DNA of 64,000 bases. Origin: Quillaja saponaria (lineage: Eukaryota; Streptophyta; Magnoliopsida; Fabales; Quillajaceae). The notes under the pieces were generated by a model. The model was given only the letters and a program-made list of their open reading frames with translations, had not been told where the DNA came from and did not search any database. The translations under genes were made by a program, and so were the position numbers. The stretch is taken from the NCBI GenBank assembly GCA_029379385.1, contig CM055611.1, forward strand, positions 5,270,001 to 5,334,000, read 5' to 3'. Of this stretch, positions 10,948 to 24,279 are shown piece after piece (the stretch's first letter is position 1; each line of letters begins with the position of its first letter).

Positions 10948-13900
10948 TGTTAAAACCCGGTATTGAGATATGAAATTAAAGCAATTTGGTGTAACTCTTG
11001 ATCATAAATGAATATAAATATAAAATAAATAAATAAACATTACACTTATATGTATACATAAAACGTATACAAAAGTAATTTAAACTTGGTTGACATGGAT
11101 CTTGACATTGTCTTATGTAATTTCATTGATAAATGAAATTAATGTATAAACAAAATAAACTAATACACAATTACTATGAGCATATATATAAATATAACCA
11201 AGAATAAATATGCACCACACATTTCATTTTTATACTTTGACTATACTTTTTACACTTTATTTTATATCTATTATTTTTTTAGTCTCTCTCTTATTCCCTT
11301 TTCTTTTGACCGATTCCCACTCTTTTTTTCTTCTCTGCCTTGTTCCTCTGTCTTTTAGTTCTAGAATTCTTGGCTATTTTCTTGTTGCTAGCCGACCTTG
11401 AAGGATTATTTCCTTCCATTTTCTTCCTCTTTGCCGTGGATAGTTATCCTTCCCTTTGTCGTGCACCTTTGTAGCCATGTTTTATTTGGTCTTGCAGTTG
11501 TTTCCCTTTTTATTTCATCCTTTTTTCAAGCACAGGTGTTGTTGTTCTTAGTTTTACTGTGAGGTTTGGTGTGTGGGATGTGGTGGTCACAAGGTTGAAG
11601 GCTTGAGTTGAAGGTGTCAGCCAAGATAACAATGTCCCCTAGTTTTAGGGTTGTGCCTAGCTGGTTCCTTACCTCTTCTACTCGGCTTGCTAGGAGGGAG
11701 TTGTGAGGTGGGTTTCTTGAAGCAGAGGTACTTGGCAACTAGGAAATAAGCAAAGGCAACATCAAGGATTTAGTAAGTTGTGAGTGTTAGGTAGTTTAAA
11801 CTACCTATAAATTTAATTATTTCCATGTTGAGTTGAGGTTTAACTTTAATTCTTTCTTTGTATAATGAGAATTAGGTATAGGACTTGATTGGGTTATGAA
11901 TAAAGCTTAGAAACAAGGTATATATTGGATGTTTAAGTAACTATTATAAGAGGAAAAACATGATATTTTAGTTATATCAATGTTGAAAGTATATAATTAA
12001 GCCTTTGGTGTATTACAAATAACAAATATAACTTTGAATTCAATGCTTAGAATATGAATGCTGTGTAAGGTGAATTTGTGTTGATTCTTTTAGGATATCT
12101 ATATATATATATACATACCTATGCAATAAAAGTAATCACGCTCTTAAAATGTTTAATAAAATGCCTAAATGAACCTAGCTATTATTTTTTCTTGGTTATG
12201 TATGAGAATTGAATGAAGGATTTTGAATGAAAGGTTGAGTAAAAGAGCAATGTTAAGGGTGTTCATAAATTCGGTAATTAGGTTAGTAAAGGATATGGTG
12301 TTGACTTATTCAAAATTTCATAATCCAAACTTGTAGTAACTTCTAAATGGATAATTTAACTTTAAAACTAATGTTGAAATTATTAGTAATGTTAAATTGG
12401 TGAAGTTGTGTTGATTAGATTGGGATATATATATATATATATATATCCATACTCATGAACTAGAATAAATAGGTTGCCTTTAAGGTGTTTGTTGAATAGC
12501 CTAAAGGAAACTAAGTATGTGAGTCCACTTAATTTCCCTTATTTTCCTTGAAACTTGGTTTGGTTTAAAGGTTTGGATTTGAGAATTATTAGGAGGTAAA
12601 ATCAAGTTGTTAGTGATAGAAATAATTGATGTAGAATTAAGTGGTTATTGAAAAGGGAAGCAGGGTTCAGATTTTATGGTTCATAGAAATCAGGACATTT
12701 TGGGTGTTTTATGGACTGAATTAGTTTAGGAGTTATGAAAAAAAAAAGTGTAGCTTATGGTCTTAGGATGATATCCAAAAAATTTTCTAACGTGATTCGG
12801 GATATATTTATTACTAGAGTTGTTGGACCTGTAGCTGGGTTTGTGCTGGATTATAGGTGAGCTTCACTCAGTTCGGAGGACTTTATCTAGAGTTATGGTT
12901 TGAATTAACTTAAGACCTGTGAATCAGAACTATTCATAATATATTAAGGAATAATTCTGGATCTTTTCAGGTTTTAAATTCATGTTATGTGTTTTGTGGA
13001 GGTATTGGAAGTCATGGTTGGAATTTTTAGTTCCTAATTATACCTGTTTTGGTTGTAACTAGTTACACCAAAACTAGTTTCATAAAATGATTCCCAGCTA
13101 TGATGATCCTCTAAGCATTGAAATCCTGATTATGGTAACTAGAAATTGTGTGTGTGCCTTGTTTTTGTTCATGCAGGGATTTGAGTGGGTTCAAGGCCAA
13201 TTTTAGGAGAAGTTTCTGAATAAGAAAGATAGCTAAATTCCTGGAGATGATGTTTGGACTTGGTTTTGCTGAATTTGGTTAAGTATATAAGTTGGAATCA
13301 AACCTGTCTCCAAGATGTGTGTGAAAATGTCTGAGAGGGATTAATTTTAAATAAATGGAATGAAACTTAACATCTATAGATTTTTTTTGTAATTAAAAGA
13401 TTATAACCTATGAATTGACAAACTAAGTAATACTTGAAAATTTTAATTGCAACCCTATAACATGTTGAGTAGCCAACGATACACTTGAATTCAAGAAGGA
13501 GCAACAAGCAAGATCCTGTATCGCTATGAGTGAATAACGTATTATTTGGTTGCTTAGATTATTGTGTGCAATTGTTTATGTGTATTTGAAATAAATGTGT
13601 TTATATTGAGATAAATAGGAATGTGTAGTGTTATAATTGAATTATTTGAATTATGCTTAACATGTAACTTTGTTTGTGTTTGAATAAGGGCCAATAAAAA
13701 TAAATTTGTATCCGAAATGAATTTTACATTTGAAATAGAATATGGGTGTACCTAGGATACTTTGATTTGATTATTTGACATATGATTTAAAGATATTTGA
13801 GTAACTCTGCCTCGGAGGTGGATGTGTACGGAGTATATATTTGTTGTGCAGGACTCAAAAATTGCTCGGGGAGGATATATATTTGGTGTGTGGGTTTTAA

Positions 13901-14615
13901 GTTACTCTAATTGGCCCTTTGGGTGCTCTGAGTACTTTGTTTGATTTGTTTGTGTAGGGTATTACCTGAATAATGTTTGTTTAATTATATGCTTGCTATA
14001 TTTACATACATATGGAAATTTATTGCTTTGAAGTTCATGTTTCGAAAACTATTTAACTTATGTATTCTATTTATGTGTTGAGTGATGCTAGCACCCTTTT
14101 ATTACGTTTTTCACTCACTGAGGTCTTTATGACTCACCATTCGTTGTCTATTTTTTTTAGTAACAGGATTCAGATATACAATCTCAACGAGTACGTGACT
14201 TGCTGATATGGTTGCGGACAAGATTTACTTAAAGCCAAGGGATGGATCTTTGCAGTCACATTAGGACTTGGTTGTCATATTTTGTTTTGTATAATAGTTT
14301 AACTGTTATTGTGTATGGTATGATTGGAGCAGAGCTCTCTATGTATAATGTTGCTATTGTCGAACTGTTTGAATGTATATATGTTTGTAATATCGATAAT
14401 GTTCCACTTTACAGGGGAACCTCTACCAAAATTTTTAGTTAAAGTATTATGTGCTTTAATAAATAAGTCTTTATCCATAATTTGGTTTGTTTAAGCTTTC
14501 CTTTTTAGTTATAGTTGGTCAAGTGTCATATGTGATTCTTTGATTTGAGGTCAGGGTTACAGAGATTTGGTTCCCTATTTTTCTGGCCAGTCATACCTCC
14601 ATAAGGTGTGTGACA
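10948..14615. mobile_element. 3.7-kb LTR-like insertion inside the gypsy 5' LTR
   Basis: Continuity with the 3' LTR breaks near 10947 and resumes at 14616, so this segment is an insertion. It begins TGTTAAAACCCGG and ends GGTGTGTGACA, LTR-like TG..CA termini. It has no gene-like reading frame. 13800-14600 has a promoter-and-leader-like texture with higher GC content. It is best read as a large solo LTR of another family. The target duplication is unclear, so the ends may be off by a few bases. Confidence 0.5.
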
Positions 14616-15386
14616 TGACCCCAGCTAGCAAGGGGTGTTGCTAGCCTCGTGCTAGGCCAAACATGTGGATTTGATATTTTGGCTATAGAATTAATGGCAT
14701 GGATTTAGGAAGCCTAGTCAACAGGGTTGATGCTGACCTTTGGGTTCTGACCCGTTGGTTTGTTTTAATATTCTATCTTGAAATCCTCTATTTTAATCTA
14801 TACTATAATTTTCTCTCATAATTACTAGATGACTATTCTTTGTAAATCATTTTCTTATTTACATATTTTTATGGTTAGACTTAACAAACCTAATTTCTTT
14901 TACCATAAAACATTTATGACTACTTTTTTTAAATTATAACATCATGTTAGTATGTCATATACATTTCTTTAAAATGTCTCCCATTTATCAAAAGTTTGTG
15001 CTTTACATTTGTCACACTTCTATTATGGTGTATGACTCACTATTATAGTTAATTATTTCTTTCAGATTGTTGATTGGCTGAAGACTAATTCCTATAGGTT
15101 GGAGGAAGCTACCTCTTTTGGATTTGGTAAGCACGACTTGTTTTAACTGTGTCCACTCTGTTTTTTTATTTTAAATCTTTATGACTTGTATAAACAACTT
15201 GTTAGTTCCGCAGTGCATTGGGACTTGTTGTAATTTGAAGTAATTTGAAAGTTGTAGTAATTTCAAAGTTGTATCTCATTTGGCTTTGAATATATTTATT
15301 TGTTTAGAGGCAAGTTAGGATTCAGATAGACCTTAATGCTTGTCATGTTGCCTTTCGCATGTCTTGGCCTTGGTTGGGTAGTGACA
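14616..15386 (+). repeat. 5' LTR of the gypsy element, second part
   Basis: Resumes homology to the 3' LTR at the GTTGCTAGCC segment and runs to TTGGGTAGTGACA, matching TTGGGTCGTGAC at 20108-20119. The internal region begins just after, with a degenerate primer-binding-like stretch TTTGTATCAGGGAA. Confidence 0.75.
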
Positions 15387-15599
15387 AAGTTTGTATCAGG
15401 GAACTAGGCTTCTTTTCTGTCACTATGGTACCTGGGAATTAGTAGAGTCATGCTTGTAACTCATGTACCAGGGCATGAGTTATAGACGATGCACTATTGA
15501 GACCTAAGTTATTTATCCTTCATCTTTGAGTCTTTTATTTAAATTTTTTGTTTCTTTTGTGTATGGATGTTTTTTTTTCCCTCTGATGTTTAAATTCTT

Positions 15600-16860
15600 G
15601 TTAATCTAGGCAAGGATGTTGTCACGATGTCATGTAGTTGATAGAGGAGTTGTAGGAGATAGGCTTCAGATGAAGCGTCTGATCAATCCCATGCCCCTGC
15701 TCTTGGAGGTAAAGGCAGAGGCAGAGCTAGAGCTAGAGTTAGAGGTAGGGATGCTAGAGACAGACCTTTGAATGATATTTTTTATAATGCACCAAAGGTG
15801 GTGCTAAGAGGTATTTCATCTCTGGTTGCTCTTATTTCGGAGCTAATAGTTGCACTAGGGATAGCCGAGGTTATGGCTAGTATTCAAGGCATGCACCGTG
15901 CTATTGAGGTTTAGGTAAAGAGGATCACTGGGCAAGGTGTACAGGGGGGACCAACCCCCAATTGCTCTAGTTTCCCTTTATGGGAGAGCACAACGAGAGC
16001 AACCACAGTAGCCATAGGTTGTTGGCAATGATCATTTGCCAGACTTCATGAAGTTTTGAGCACCAAAATTTACTAGGTTAGACTTATCACTGGACCATAG
16101 CCATTCTTAGATGATGTAGAGCAAATTTGTCGAGCCATGAGATTGGACATGGTTTAAAAAGCTGAGTATGCAAGGGTTTATATTGGATGGTGTAGTTAGA
16201 ACATAGTTTAAGACCGTGCTTTGTAGTAGGCGAGTTGGTGACCGACCTTTGACTTGAGAGTAGTTTTTTGATATGTTTATTAGATGATTCTTACCTCCCA
16301 ATGTTCATGAGGCTAGGAAGAAAGAGTTTGAGTGCTTACATTAGACCCCTTCTATGACCATTGTTGAGTATGATGTAAGGGTCACTCACTTATCTTGTTA
16401 TGCCAGAGGATGAGTAATATATGATTCAGAGATTTGTGCATGGACTCGTTACTCCGTTATACAAAATATTGGCATAGCGTGAGTATCAGACATACTCTCA
16501 GGCAGTTGATATAGCTTGTATGATTAAGATTAGAGAGATAGAAGATCGATCAACCTGTAAGCACCAAAGGGTTAAGGCTGAAGGATTTTAAGGTGGACAT
16601 AGTCGTGTTACTAGTGGTTCTAGTAGGGGATCTAGATTTCAGGGTCATCAAAGTTATTTTGGGGGTTCAAGACATCGATTTGAGACTAACAGGAAATCTT
16701 ACTTTAGTGCTCAGAGTCAGAGATAAGATCAGAAGAGCATGGTTCATACTTGCCAACAAAGTTCTGGATAATTTCATAGAGATAGACCTTGTCCTACTTG
16801 TGGTAAGATTCATAATAGGTTTTGCCACAGGCTTTGTGTTCCGGATGTTGATGGGTTAAG
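15600..16860 (+). pseudogene. Gypsy gag remnant with zinc knuckle
   Basis: Plus-strand, multiply stopped gag-like sequence. The RGRGRGRAR-like run near 15700-15745 (repeats of GGTAGAGCTAGAG type), a Gln/Pro-rich stretch near 15990 and the Cys/His cluster near 16795-16845 are in the usual gag order. No open frame of useful length survives. Confidence 0.6.
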
Positions 16861-17059
16861 AAGGGATATACTAGAGGAAGCACATCATTCTGCTTACACG
16901 TTTCACCTTAGAAGCACTAAAATGTACCATAATTTGAAAGTTGTATTGGTGGAAAGGTATGAAAACAGATGTAGCTGAATTTGTCTCTGATGTTTAACAT
17001 GCCAACAAGTGAAAGTAGAAAGTTAGAAACCTACAAGAAAGCACCAAATCATTACTATA

Positions 17060-18130
17060 CCTGAGTGGAAGTGTGAGTGAATCACTATGGACTTTGTGAT
17101 TGGTCTGCTAAGATCTATTAAAGGATTTGATTCAAGCTAGGTGATAGTGGATCGTTTGACTAAGTATGCACATTTCCTTCCTGTGATAACTACCTATAAT
17201 GTAGCTAAGTATGCACAGTTGTACTTTGATGAGATAATTCATCTTCATGGGTATTAGTGTCTATCATTTATAATCGTGGACCACAATTCACAACTCGATT
17301 TTGGTGGAGTGTTCAAGAAGCTATAGGTACTCAACTTGATTTGAGTACATCTTTTCACCCTTAAACAGATGGGCAATCTGAGCTATCAATTCAAATTTTG
17401 GAGGTTATGCTTCGTGCATGTGTGTTAGATTTTTCAGGTAGTTAGGATTGATACTTACCTTTGATGGAGTTTGCTTATAACAATAGTTATCAAGCTAGCA
17501 TTCAGATGGCTTATTTTAAAGCATTATATGGTAGGCAATGTGGATCTCCTCTTGGTTGGTTTGAGGTAGGAGATGGTAAACTCTTGGGACCCAATTTGGT
17601 CTAAGATTGTATTGACAAGGTCTATTTGATTTGGGATAGGTTGTTAGCAGCCTAAATTCAACAAAAAGCTTATGTTGATCATCGTTGTCTTGACCTGGAG
17701 TTTTCTGTTAGTGATCATGTGTTCCTCTGTATGTCACCAATAAAGGGCATAATGTAATTTGGAAAATAAAGGAAGCTAACACCGAGGTACATCAATCCTT
17801 TTGAGATTCTTGAATGTATTGGCATAGTTGCTTATCGTTTAGCCATTCCGCCATATATAGCAAGAGTTCATCTAGTATTTTATGTTTCTATGCTTCATAA
17901 ATACTTGCTAGATCTGTCTCATATGTTGGAGCCATATATCGCTCAAATGAAAGAAGATATAACTTACGAGGAGAAGCCGGTGCTATGCTTGATCATCAAG
18001 TGAAGAACCTCCGCACCAAGGACATAACATTGTTGAAAGTATTGTGTTGTAACCACACACAAGAGGAGGCGACTTGGGAAGTGAAAGCAGAGATGAAGGA
18101 GAAATACACTCATTTTTTTGTTAAGTGAGA
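17060..18130 (+). pseudogene. Gypsy integrase core and chromodomain remnant
   Basis: Reads in broken frames as the core integrase (TMDFVIGLL; VDRLTKYAHFLPV; LYFDEIIHLHG), then EFAYNNSYQASIQMA near 17470-17510, and an end segment with EEATWEVKAEMKEKY. The last matches the C-terminal chromodomain found in plant chromoviruses. Stops such as TAG within the core show it is inactive. Confidence 0.7.
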
Positions 18131-18221
18131 TACCTTACTAGTTGCTTGTTGTTATATAATGATTTATTTTCATTGTTTGAGTTATTTCAAACTTGGGGAC
18201 AATTTTTTTAAGAGGGTAGGA

Positions 18222-20120
18222 TATTACAACCTGCAACTTCACATTTGTCTAAATAGTGAGTTCAGGTCTTGTGAATGATCATATGCCCTTTAGATTAATT
18301 TTAGTAAGTTCCAAGATTTTTTTTAAAATATTTTAAGGTTAATAAATTTTGTATTAAGTACCCATAGTGTTATTATTGACAAAATAATTATTTTCATGTA
18401 TATAAATTTTTATTTGTCTTGCAAGACTTGAAAGGAAAATATCTATTTACTATTGTTATTTATTATAAAGTATAAAAATAGTGGGATTCTTTTATAATTG
18501 CATAACATTATAAAAATATCTTGTAACCTCATTCAATAGTAATTTGGCATGTGCACTTTGTTGACCACACCACCATTTTTCCTTGGCCGCACCATGCTTA
18601 CTCTTCCTTTACCAAAGTGTTAATGTTTTGCTCTCTCTTAACTACACAAATGCTACTAAGAAAACCAAAAACCCACACCCTCATTCTCTTATTTCAAATA
18701 CGGACCACAAGCTTCCTTCACATAGCTAGGAAGAGATAACTTTGTGAGTCACTTTCCTCTTTGTGGCTGAGTGAAATTTGAAGGTGGGTGGAAAGGAAAA
18801 GGTAACAAGTTCTTCAAGAGACTAGCCGTGTGATCGTTGCTTTGGAATAATTGGTTTAGCAAGATTTATGGATATATAATGCTCACTATGACACTTTTCA
18901 TTAGCAATCTTTGTTAATTAAGTATTAAAATTTTATCTTTAAATATATATATATATAGGAAAGAGAAATATATAACAATTTATCTTATATTCCTTATAGT
19001 GTATAGCTTTAGAAACTCGTGAGACAAGTTTTTTGATTTACTTAGTTTTCTTTTAAAGAGTGTAATGAAAATATGAGTTGATTTTAGTGATTTATCTTCA
19101 CATGTTGATTGATATTTTTGTTATTTGGATTTATTTGGTTATAAGACCCACTTATGAAATTAAGTTACTTGGTAAATGATAGAAATTTGTTTTGTTGAGT
19201 ATATATGGATTATAGTATGATTATTGGGAACTTATTTGTGAATATTGGATTTGATATAGATATATAAGATTGGTATTGTTGGGAAATGATGTGGATGCTG
19301 AAACTTCTTATCGAATATGTTATATTGTTTATGGAGGAAACCTTGTTAGAATACCGTAGCTAACAGCAGTGATGTTAGCCTTGGTGCATCTTGGTTCGAC
19401 CTCAACTAGCCAAGGTGTTGCTAGCCCCGTGTTGGGCAAAACACATGTATTGGATGTTTGGGCCATAGAATGGCATGGATTTGGAAGCCTAGTCAGTAGG
19501 GTTGATATGGACCTTTGGGTTTTAACACATTGGTTCATTATAACTATTCTATCTTGAAATCCTCCGTTTTGATCTATACTATAATTTAGTCTCTTAATTA
19601 CAAGATGACTATTCTTTTCAAATCATTGTCTTATTTATATACTTTTATAGTTAGACTTTTGATGAAACAAAACTAGTTTCTTTTACCATAAAACATAATT
19701 ATGATTACTTTCTTTAAAATTATAGCATCATGTTAGTATGTCATTTACATTTATTTAAAATGTTTCACACTTATTAAAAGCTTGTGCTTTACACTTATCC
19801 CACTTTTGTTATGGTGTGCGTTGTCTGCTTACTAGGTCTATGACTCATTATTGTGGTTAATTATTTTTTTCAGATTGTTGACTAACTCAAGGCTAATTCT
19901 TATAGCTTAGAGGAAGCTAACCTGTTTTGGATTTTGTATTTTGAACTCTTTATGACTTGTATAAACAACTAATTAGTTTAGTAGTGCATTGGGACTTGTT
20001 GTAATTTGAATTAAATTGAAAGTTGTATCTAATTTGTTTAGAGGCTAGTTAGCTTTCAGATAAGTCTTAGTGCTTGTCAAGTTTCTCTTTGCCAGTCATG
20101 GCCTTGATTGGGTCGTGACT
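18222..20120 (+). repeat. 3' LTR of the gypsy element
   Basis: About 1.9 kb, starting TATTACAACCTGCAACTTC after a purine tract and ending GGTCGTGACT. Collinear with the 5' LTR apart from insertions in the latter. Many substitutions and indels separate the two LTRs, which implies an old insertion. Confidence 0.75.
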
Positions 20121-22397
20121 TACCACATGGTAGCTGATTTTGTCTACATGGAAAACTCAGCTACTGCTCCTGTTCTTGGCCAAGGAAAGATCTATTTGAA
20201 ACTGACTTCAGGGAAAATGCTTTCTTTGACTGAAATGTGTTAGCTTGTTGCTGATCATATGTGTAAACCTCATTTCTAGTAGCTTACTATTAAAGCTGAT
20301 CTGAATTGACATTTGATTCTGATAAGTTGGTGGTTACTAAAAGTGAAGAATTGTGGGAAATGATTTTTATAGTGGGGGTTTATTTATTCTGAATGCTTCT
20401 TGTGAGAATAATGAAAGTACTTCTTCTGCTTATATTGCTGAGTGTCTTGATCTGTGGCATGTCCGTTTAGGATATATGAATGTTAATTCAATAAAAGACT
20501 AAGAAGTCTAGAATTAATTCAATGTTTTAACAATACTATTTTTCATAAATGTGAAATTTGTGTTGAAGCAAAATATGTTAAGAAACCCTTTAAATCCATA
20601 GAAAGGAAATCTGAGCTAGTTGAATTAATTCATAATGATTTAGGGGATTTCAAAAATTATATAAGGAAAGGAGGAAAAAGATATTACAAAACCTTTTTTT
20701 GATGACTTTTCATGATTTACTATGGTTTGTCTTCTTAGTACAAAAGATGAAGTTGAGGAACTATTTTTGAAATATAAAGCAGAAGCTGAAATTCAACTGG
20801 ATAGAAGAATCAAAAGACTTTGATATGATAGAAGGTGGTGAGTATGATCCAACTTGACCTAAAAAGTTTTGTGAAGAAAATGGCATAATCCATAAATTTA
20901 TTGCTCCTTATAGTCTTGAGCAAAATGGTATTGGAGTAAGTAAAAATAGAACCTTGAAAAACATGATTAATGTTATATTAACTAGTTCTGGTCTTCTTGA
21001 CAATATGTGGGCTGGGGGAAGCTATTTTATCTCCTTATCATGTACTTAATAAAGCACCTCATAAGAAACTTGACAAAACTACTTATAAACTTTTTTTGGA
21101 AAGGTCAGTACCCTCCTAACCTGAATATGCTGCATAACTAAGGTTTAGTTACCTGATTCGAAGAGAAATATAATGCATAACTAAAACTATTGGTTATACT
21201 TGTCATAGTGCTGCATATTGTTTTCTTGTTAAAGGTTCAAATTATTCTTATACCTGTGGTAAGTATTCTTGAATCTAGAGATATTGAATACTTTGAATAT
21301 ATATATAGGAAATTGAATTCTAATTATAACATGCAGTTTTATTTATCTTCTAGTTCTGATACTACTTCTTCAATTGTTAATGATAAAGAATATTCTCAAA
21401 ATGAATTAAGAAGAAGTAAAAGAGTTAGAAAAGAAACCAATTTTGGTCATGATTTTATTACTATTCTTTTAACTGAAGATGATATGTTAAATTTGTATCT
21501 GTTTACATTATGAAAGAAGATCCAAAACATATGATGAAGTTATGAAATCCATAGATGCTATCTTCTGGGAAATGACTATTAATGGTGAATAGAATCAATC
21601 TTGATTCTTGAATAATCATATTTGGGAATTAGTTGATCTTCCTAGAGAATGTAAGCCTATTGGAAGTAAATGAGTTTTTAAGAAGAAATTGTAAGCAGGA
21701 TGGATCAATTAATAATTCAAGGCTACATTAGTAGCCAAAGAGTACACAAAAACAAAAAAGGGAATAGATTATGAAATATTCAATTACATTTATTGCCAAC
21801 GTAAGAAGAAATCTAATGAGTTACACATTTTAATTGATTTAGGTTAAGAACCTAGAAAGAGTAATTGAGTCTTAAAATTAACAGTTAACTTTCAAGCATA
21901 TAAGGGTAAAAAAATAATGATTATCTATACATATATGGTTAAGACTTGTTTTCTTGCAAGTTAAGGAAAAGTCTAATAAGAGATTGCTACTATTAAAATC
22001 TTAATTGCTCTTGCATCTATATATATTTGTTTATACGTCAAATGGACGTGAAAACTACATTTTTAAATGAAGATTTAGATGAAAAATGCACATGGAACAG
22101 ATTGAAGGGTATAAATCTCCAGATCAGGAAAACAAAGTATGTAAACTTGTTAAATCCTTATATGGTTACTTCTAAATAATGGTATGGAAAATTTGATAGC
22201 ACTTTGTCTGCTTATGGTTTTCCTGTAAATAATGCTAATTCATGTCTATGCTCTAAACATAATTCTGATGGATGTATTATTATATGGTTATATGTGGATG
22301 GTATTAGGCACAAATATTGAAATGGTGAATGATACGAAGAACTTTCTAAATTCTAAATTTGAAATAAAAGATTTGGGTGAGGCTGATGTAATTTTAG
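20121..22397 (+). pseudogene. Copia protease end, integrase and reverse transcriptase remnant (outer element, downstream half)
   Basis: Resumes the copia polyprotein cut at 9352: VYMENSATAPVLGQGKIYL then KLTSGKMLSLTE, a GAG-pre-integrase block (LWHVRLGYMNVNSIK; CEICVEAKYVKK), an integrase end (APYSLEQNGIGVSKNRT), the linker RRSKRVRKETNFG and an RT piece (KFEIKDLGEADVILGVK). Many stops and gaps. RNase H is absent because the RT text runs straight into the 3' LTR. Confidence 0.75.
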
Positions 22398-22641
22398 GAG
22401 TTAAAATCGCATGCCTGAAGTTTCACGCAGGTTTATTGTAGTAGCTAGTGAGTGGACGCTATCAGCTGCGCTTATGTTAATCTTGGAGGATAACCGTCAT
22501 TGAGCCATTTGCATTTTGTGGAAGCAAAATCGTCTTTTAGGACAGTGGTCATCTCACGCCACAAAATTTTCATCTTCAATTTATCTTTATTTTGTGATTG
22601 ATTATTGTAATCTAATTATACTTCTTCTTTTTTTTTTTACA
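22398..22641 (+). repeat. 3' LTR of the outer copia element
   Basis: Pairs with 8319-8546. It follows directly on truncated RT sequence, so about one third of the pol gene was deleted. Start and end are approximate. Confidence 0.6.
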
Positions 22642-22689
22642 AGCTATACCCATTGTAAGTACCAACAATGATTGAATCATCAAGTCATA

Positions 22690-23545
22690 ATTAAGACTGT
22701 AATTCGAATCGAATAGCTTTGAATACTTTATTACTTATATTTGTATTTAAATTCAACTATCGAATTTAAATTCAAATTCGAATATCTCTTCAAATTAAAA
22801 CAATATTTGAATTTGAATTTGAAAAATATTCAAATATTTGATTCAAATTCAAATATTTGAATTTTTATTGTATAAAATAATGTTTATCTAAAAATTTTAT
22901 GTTTAACTTTAAAAATATAAATGTATAAAATAAACTAAGTAATTTACAATACGGGTGTGAATATTGAAATTACATCATCATTATAAAAAATGACAAGTAC
23001 CAACATGACCGTACAACTGAAATAGACAAAAGAAAAAAGAAATACAAGTAGTTCAAGACACATATTAATATCATATTAAGGCTGACCCTAATCTTAACCC
23101 CAACTTTAATTCTAATCCTAATTCTAACCTATAACTCTAATCCTAATTTTAATTTTAATCATAATTTAATTAAAAATTAGTTTTAAAAGAGTTGTTGTTA
23201 ATAAACATTAAAGAAATTCTAGAGAATCAAAATCTAATGTAAAACTGGTAAAGGCAATATTTTTTTTTTAAGAACAATTAAATAAATATAAATAATTATA
23301 TGTAATTATTTTTAATAAATATCAATTTGTCAACCAAATAGTTAAACGAATACTTAATCACATACATAATTTGATCGAATATCAAATCAAATATTACACC
23401 ATTTGAATTTGATTTGAATTCAAATTCAAACTCAAAAAAATATTTTTATTTGTTTTAAATTAATTTCAAATTCAAATAATAAAATCGAATTTGAATGCAA
23501 ATAACTGAATTGTTTATTTTGAATTCCTACCCTAAAAATAACCCT
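22690..23545. repeat. AT-rich MITE-like element with AATTCAAATTTGAATT-type arms
   Basis: Both ends (22700-22870 and 23390-23530) are dense in ATTCAAAT/ATTTGAAT palindromes and are roughly inverted copies of each other, around an AT-rich middle. The middle has a degenerate CCTAA-type run at 23090-23140. No coding sequence. Family and exact ends are not determined. Confidence 0.4.
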
Positions 23546-24227
23546 TCGACACCTTGAATTGCTTTCAATATTACAAGAGACCCACTTGGTCCCTCAACGA
23601 CTCTGTCAACTTTACCCACTTTATTGCTGAAGACCCATGCTCCACTATCATACTATTTACACTTACTGACAAATTTGTTCTCTCTGATTCGTTTTATTTT
23701 TGGTGAAATAAAGAATAATAGAACTGAGTTGCAAACAAAAATTCAATTCAGAATAAAAATCGTGAGAATGTGTAATTTTGCATCATTTTCTCTCGTTATT
23801 CTTGATTTTACCACTAAAAATTTCTATTTGAATATTAATGAATATTTAATAAAAAATATTTTTTTAACGGATATCTTAGTATGTTTGTTAATTAGTGCAA
23901 TACATTGTATTACTATTCTATAAAAGTTAGATCTTCTAATTGGTACAATTTCAAAGAAACATTAAACCAATCTATTTTGTTCTGTGTCAGGAAAAAAAAA
24001 TAAAAAAATCTATCTTGTTCTGGAATTTCAGTATTGAAATTTTGAAACTGGAATAAAATATGTCAGATCTGGCCTGATCTACCTCACCAAGTGCAGAGAA
24101 CTATACACATTATGCATCTACTCTTCTTGTGGAATGTGGAAACTTGACTTTCAAACTTAAAGATCAAATTCTCAGGTTTGTATTCTGATGTCCCTATATA
24201 TATCTGTGGATATAGATTACGAGGACC

Positions 24228-24279
<52 letters not shown>

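Larger units (their letters stand above)
9353..20120 (+). mobile_element. Ty3/gypsy chromovirus-like retrotransposon, nested in a copia element
   Basis: Two long direct repeats (LTRs at 9353-15386, itself interrupted, and 18222-20120) flank about 2.8 kb of degraded internal sequence. The internal part has a zinc-knuckle remnant (PTCGKIHNRFCHRLC, near 16800), an integrase segment (TMDFVIGLL, then VDRLTKYAHFLPV, 17080-17180) and a C-terminal chromodomain-like end (EEATWEVKAEMKEKY, about 18060-18110). The purine tract AAGAGGGTAGGA precedes the 3' LTR. Flanks TATCA (9348-9352) and TACCA (20121-20125) match 4/5 as a target duplication. Protease, reverse transcriptase and RNase H are missing between about 16860 and 17060, so the element is non-functional. 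Confidence 0.8.

Noticed and set aside
16593..16859. An 88-codon plus-strand hydrophobic frame
   Set aside because: It lies over the gypsy gag remnant in a different frame; the zinc-knuckle reading is the meaningful one.
23085..23150. Telomere-like CCCTAA motifs
   Set aside because: The run is degenerate (CTAATCTTAACCCC, TCTAATCCTAA), short, and embedded in an AT-rich MITE-like element; not a true interstitial telomeric array.
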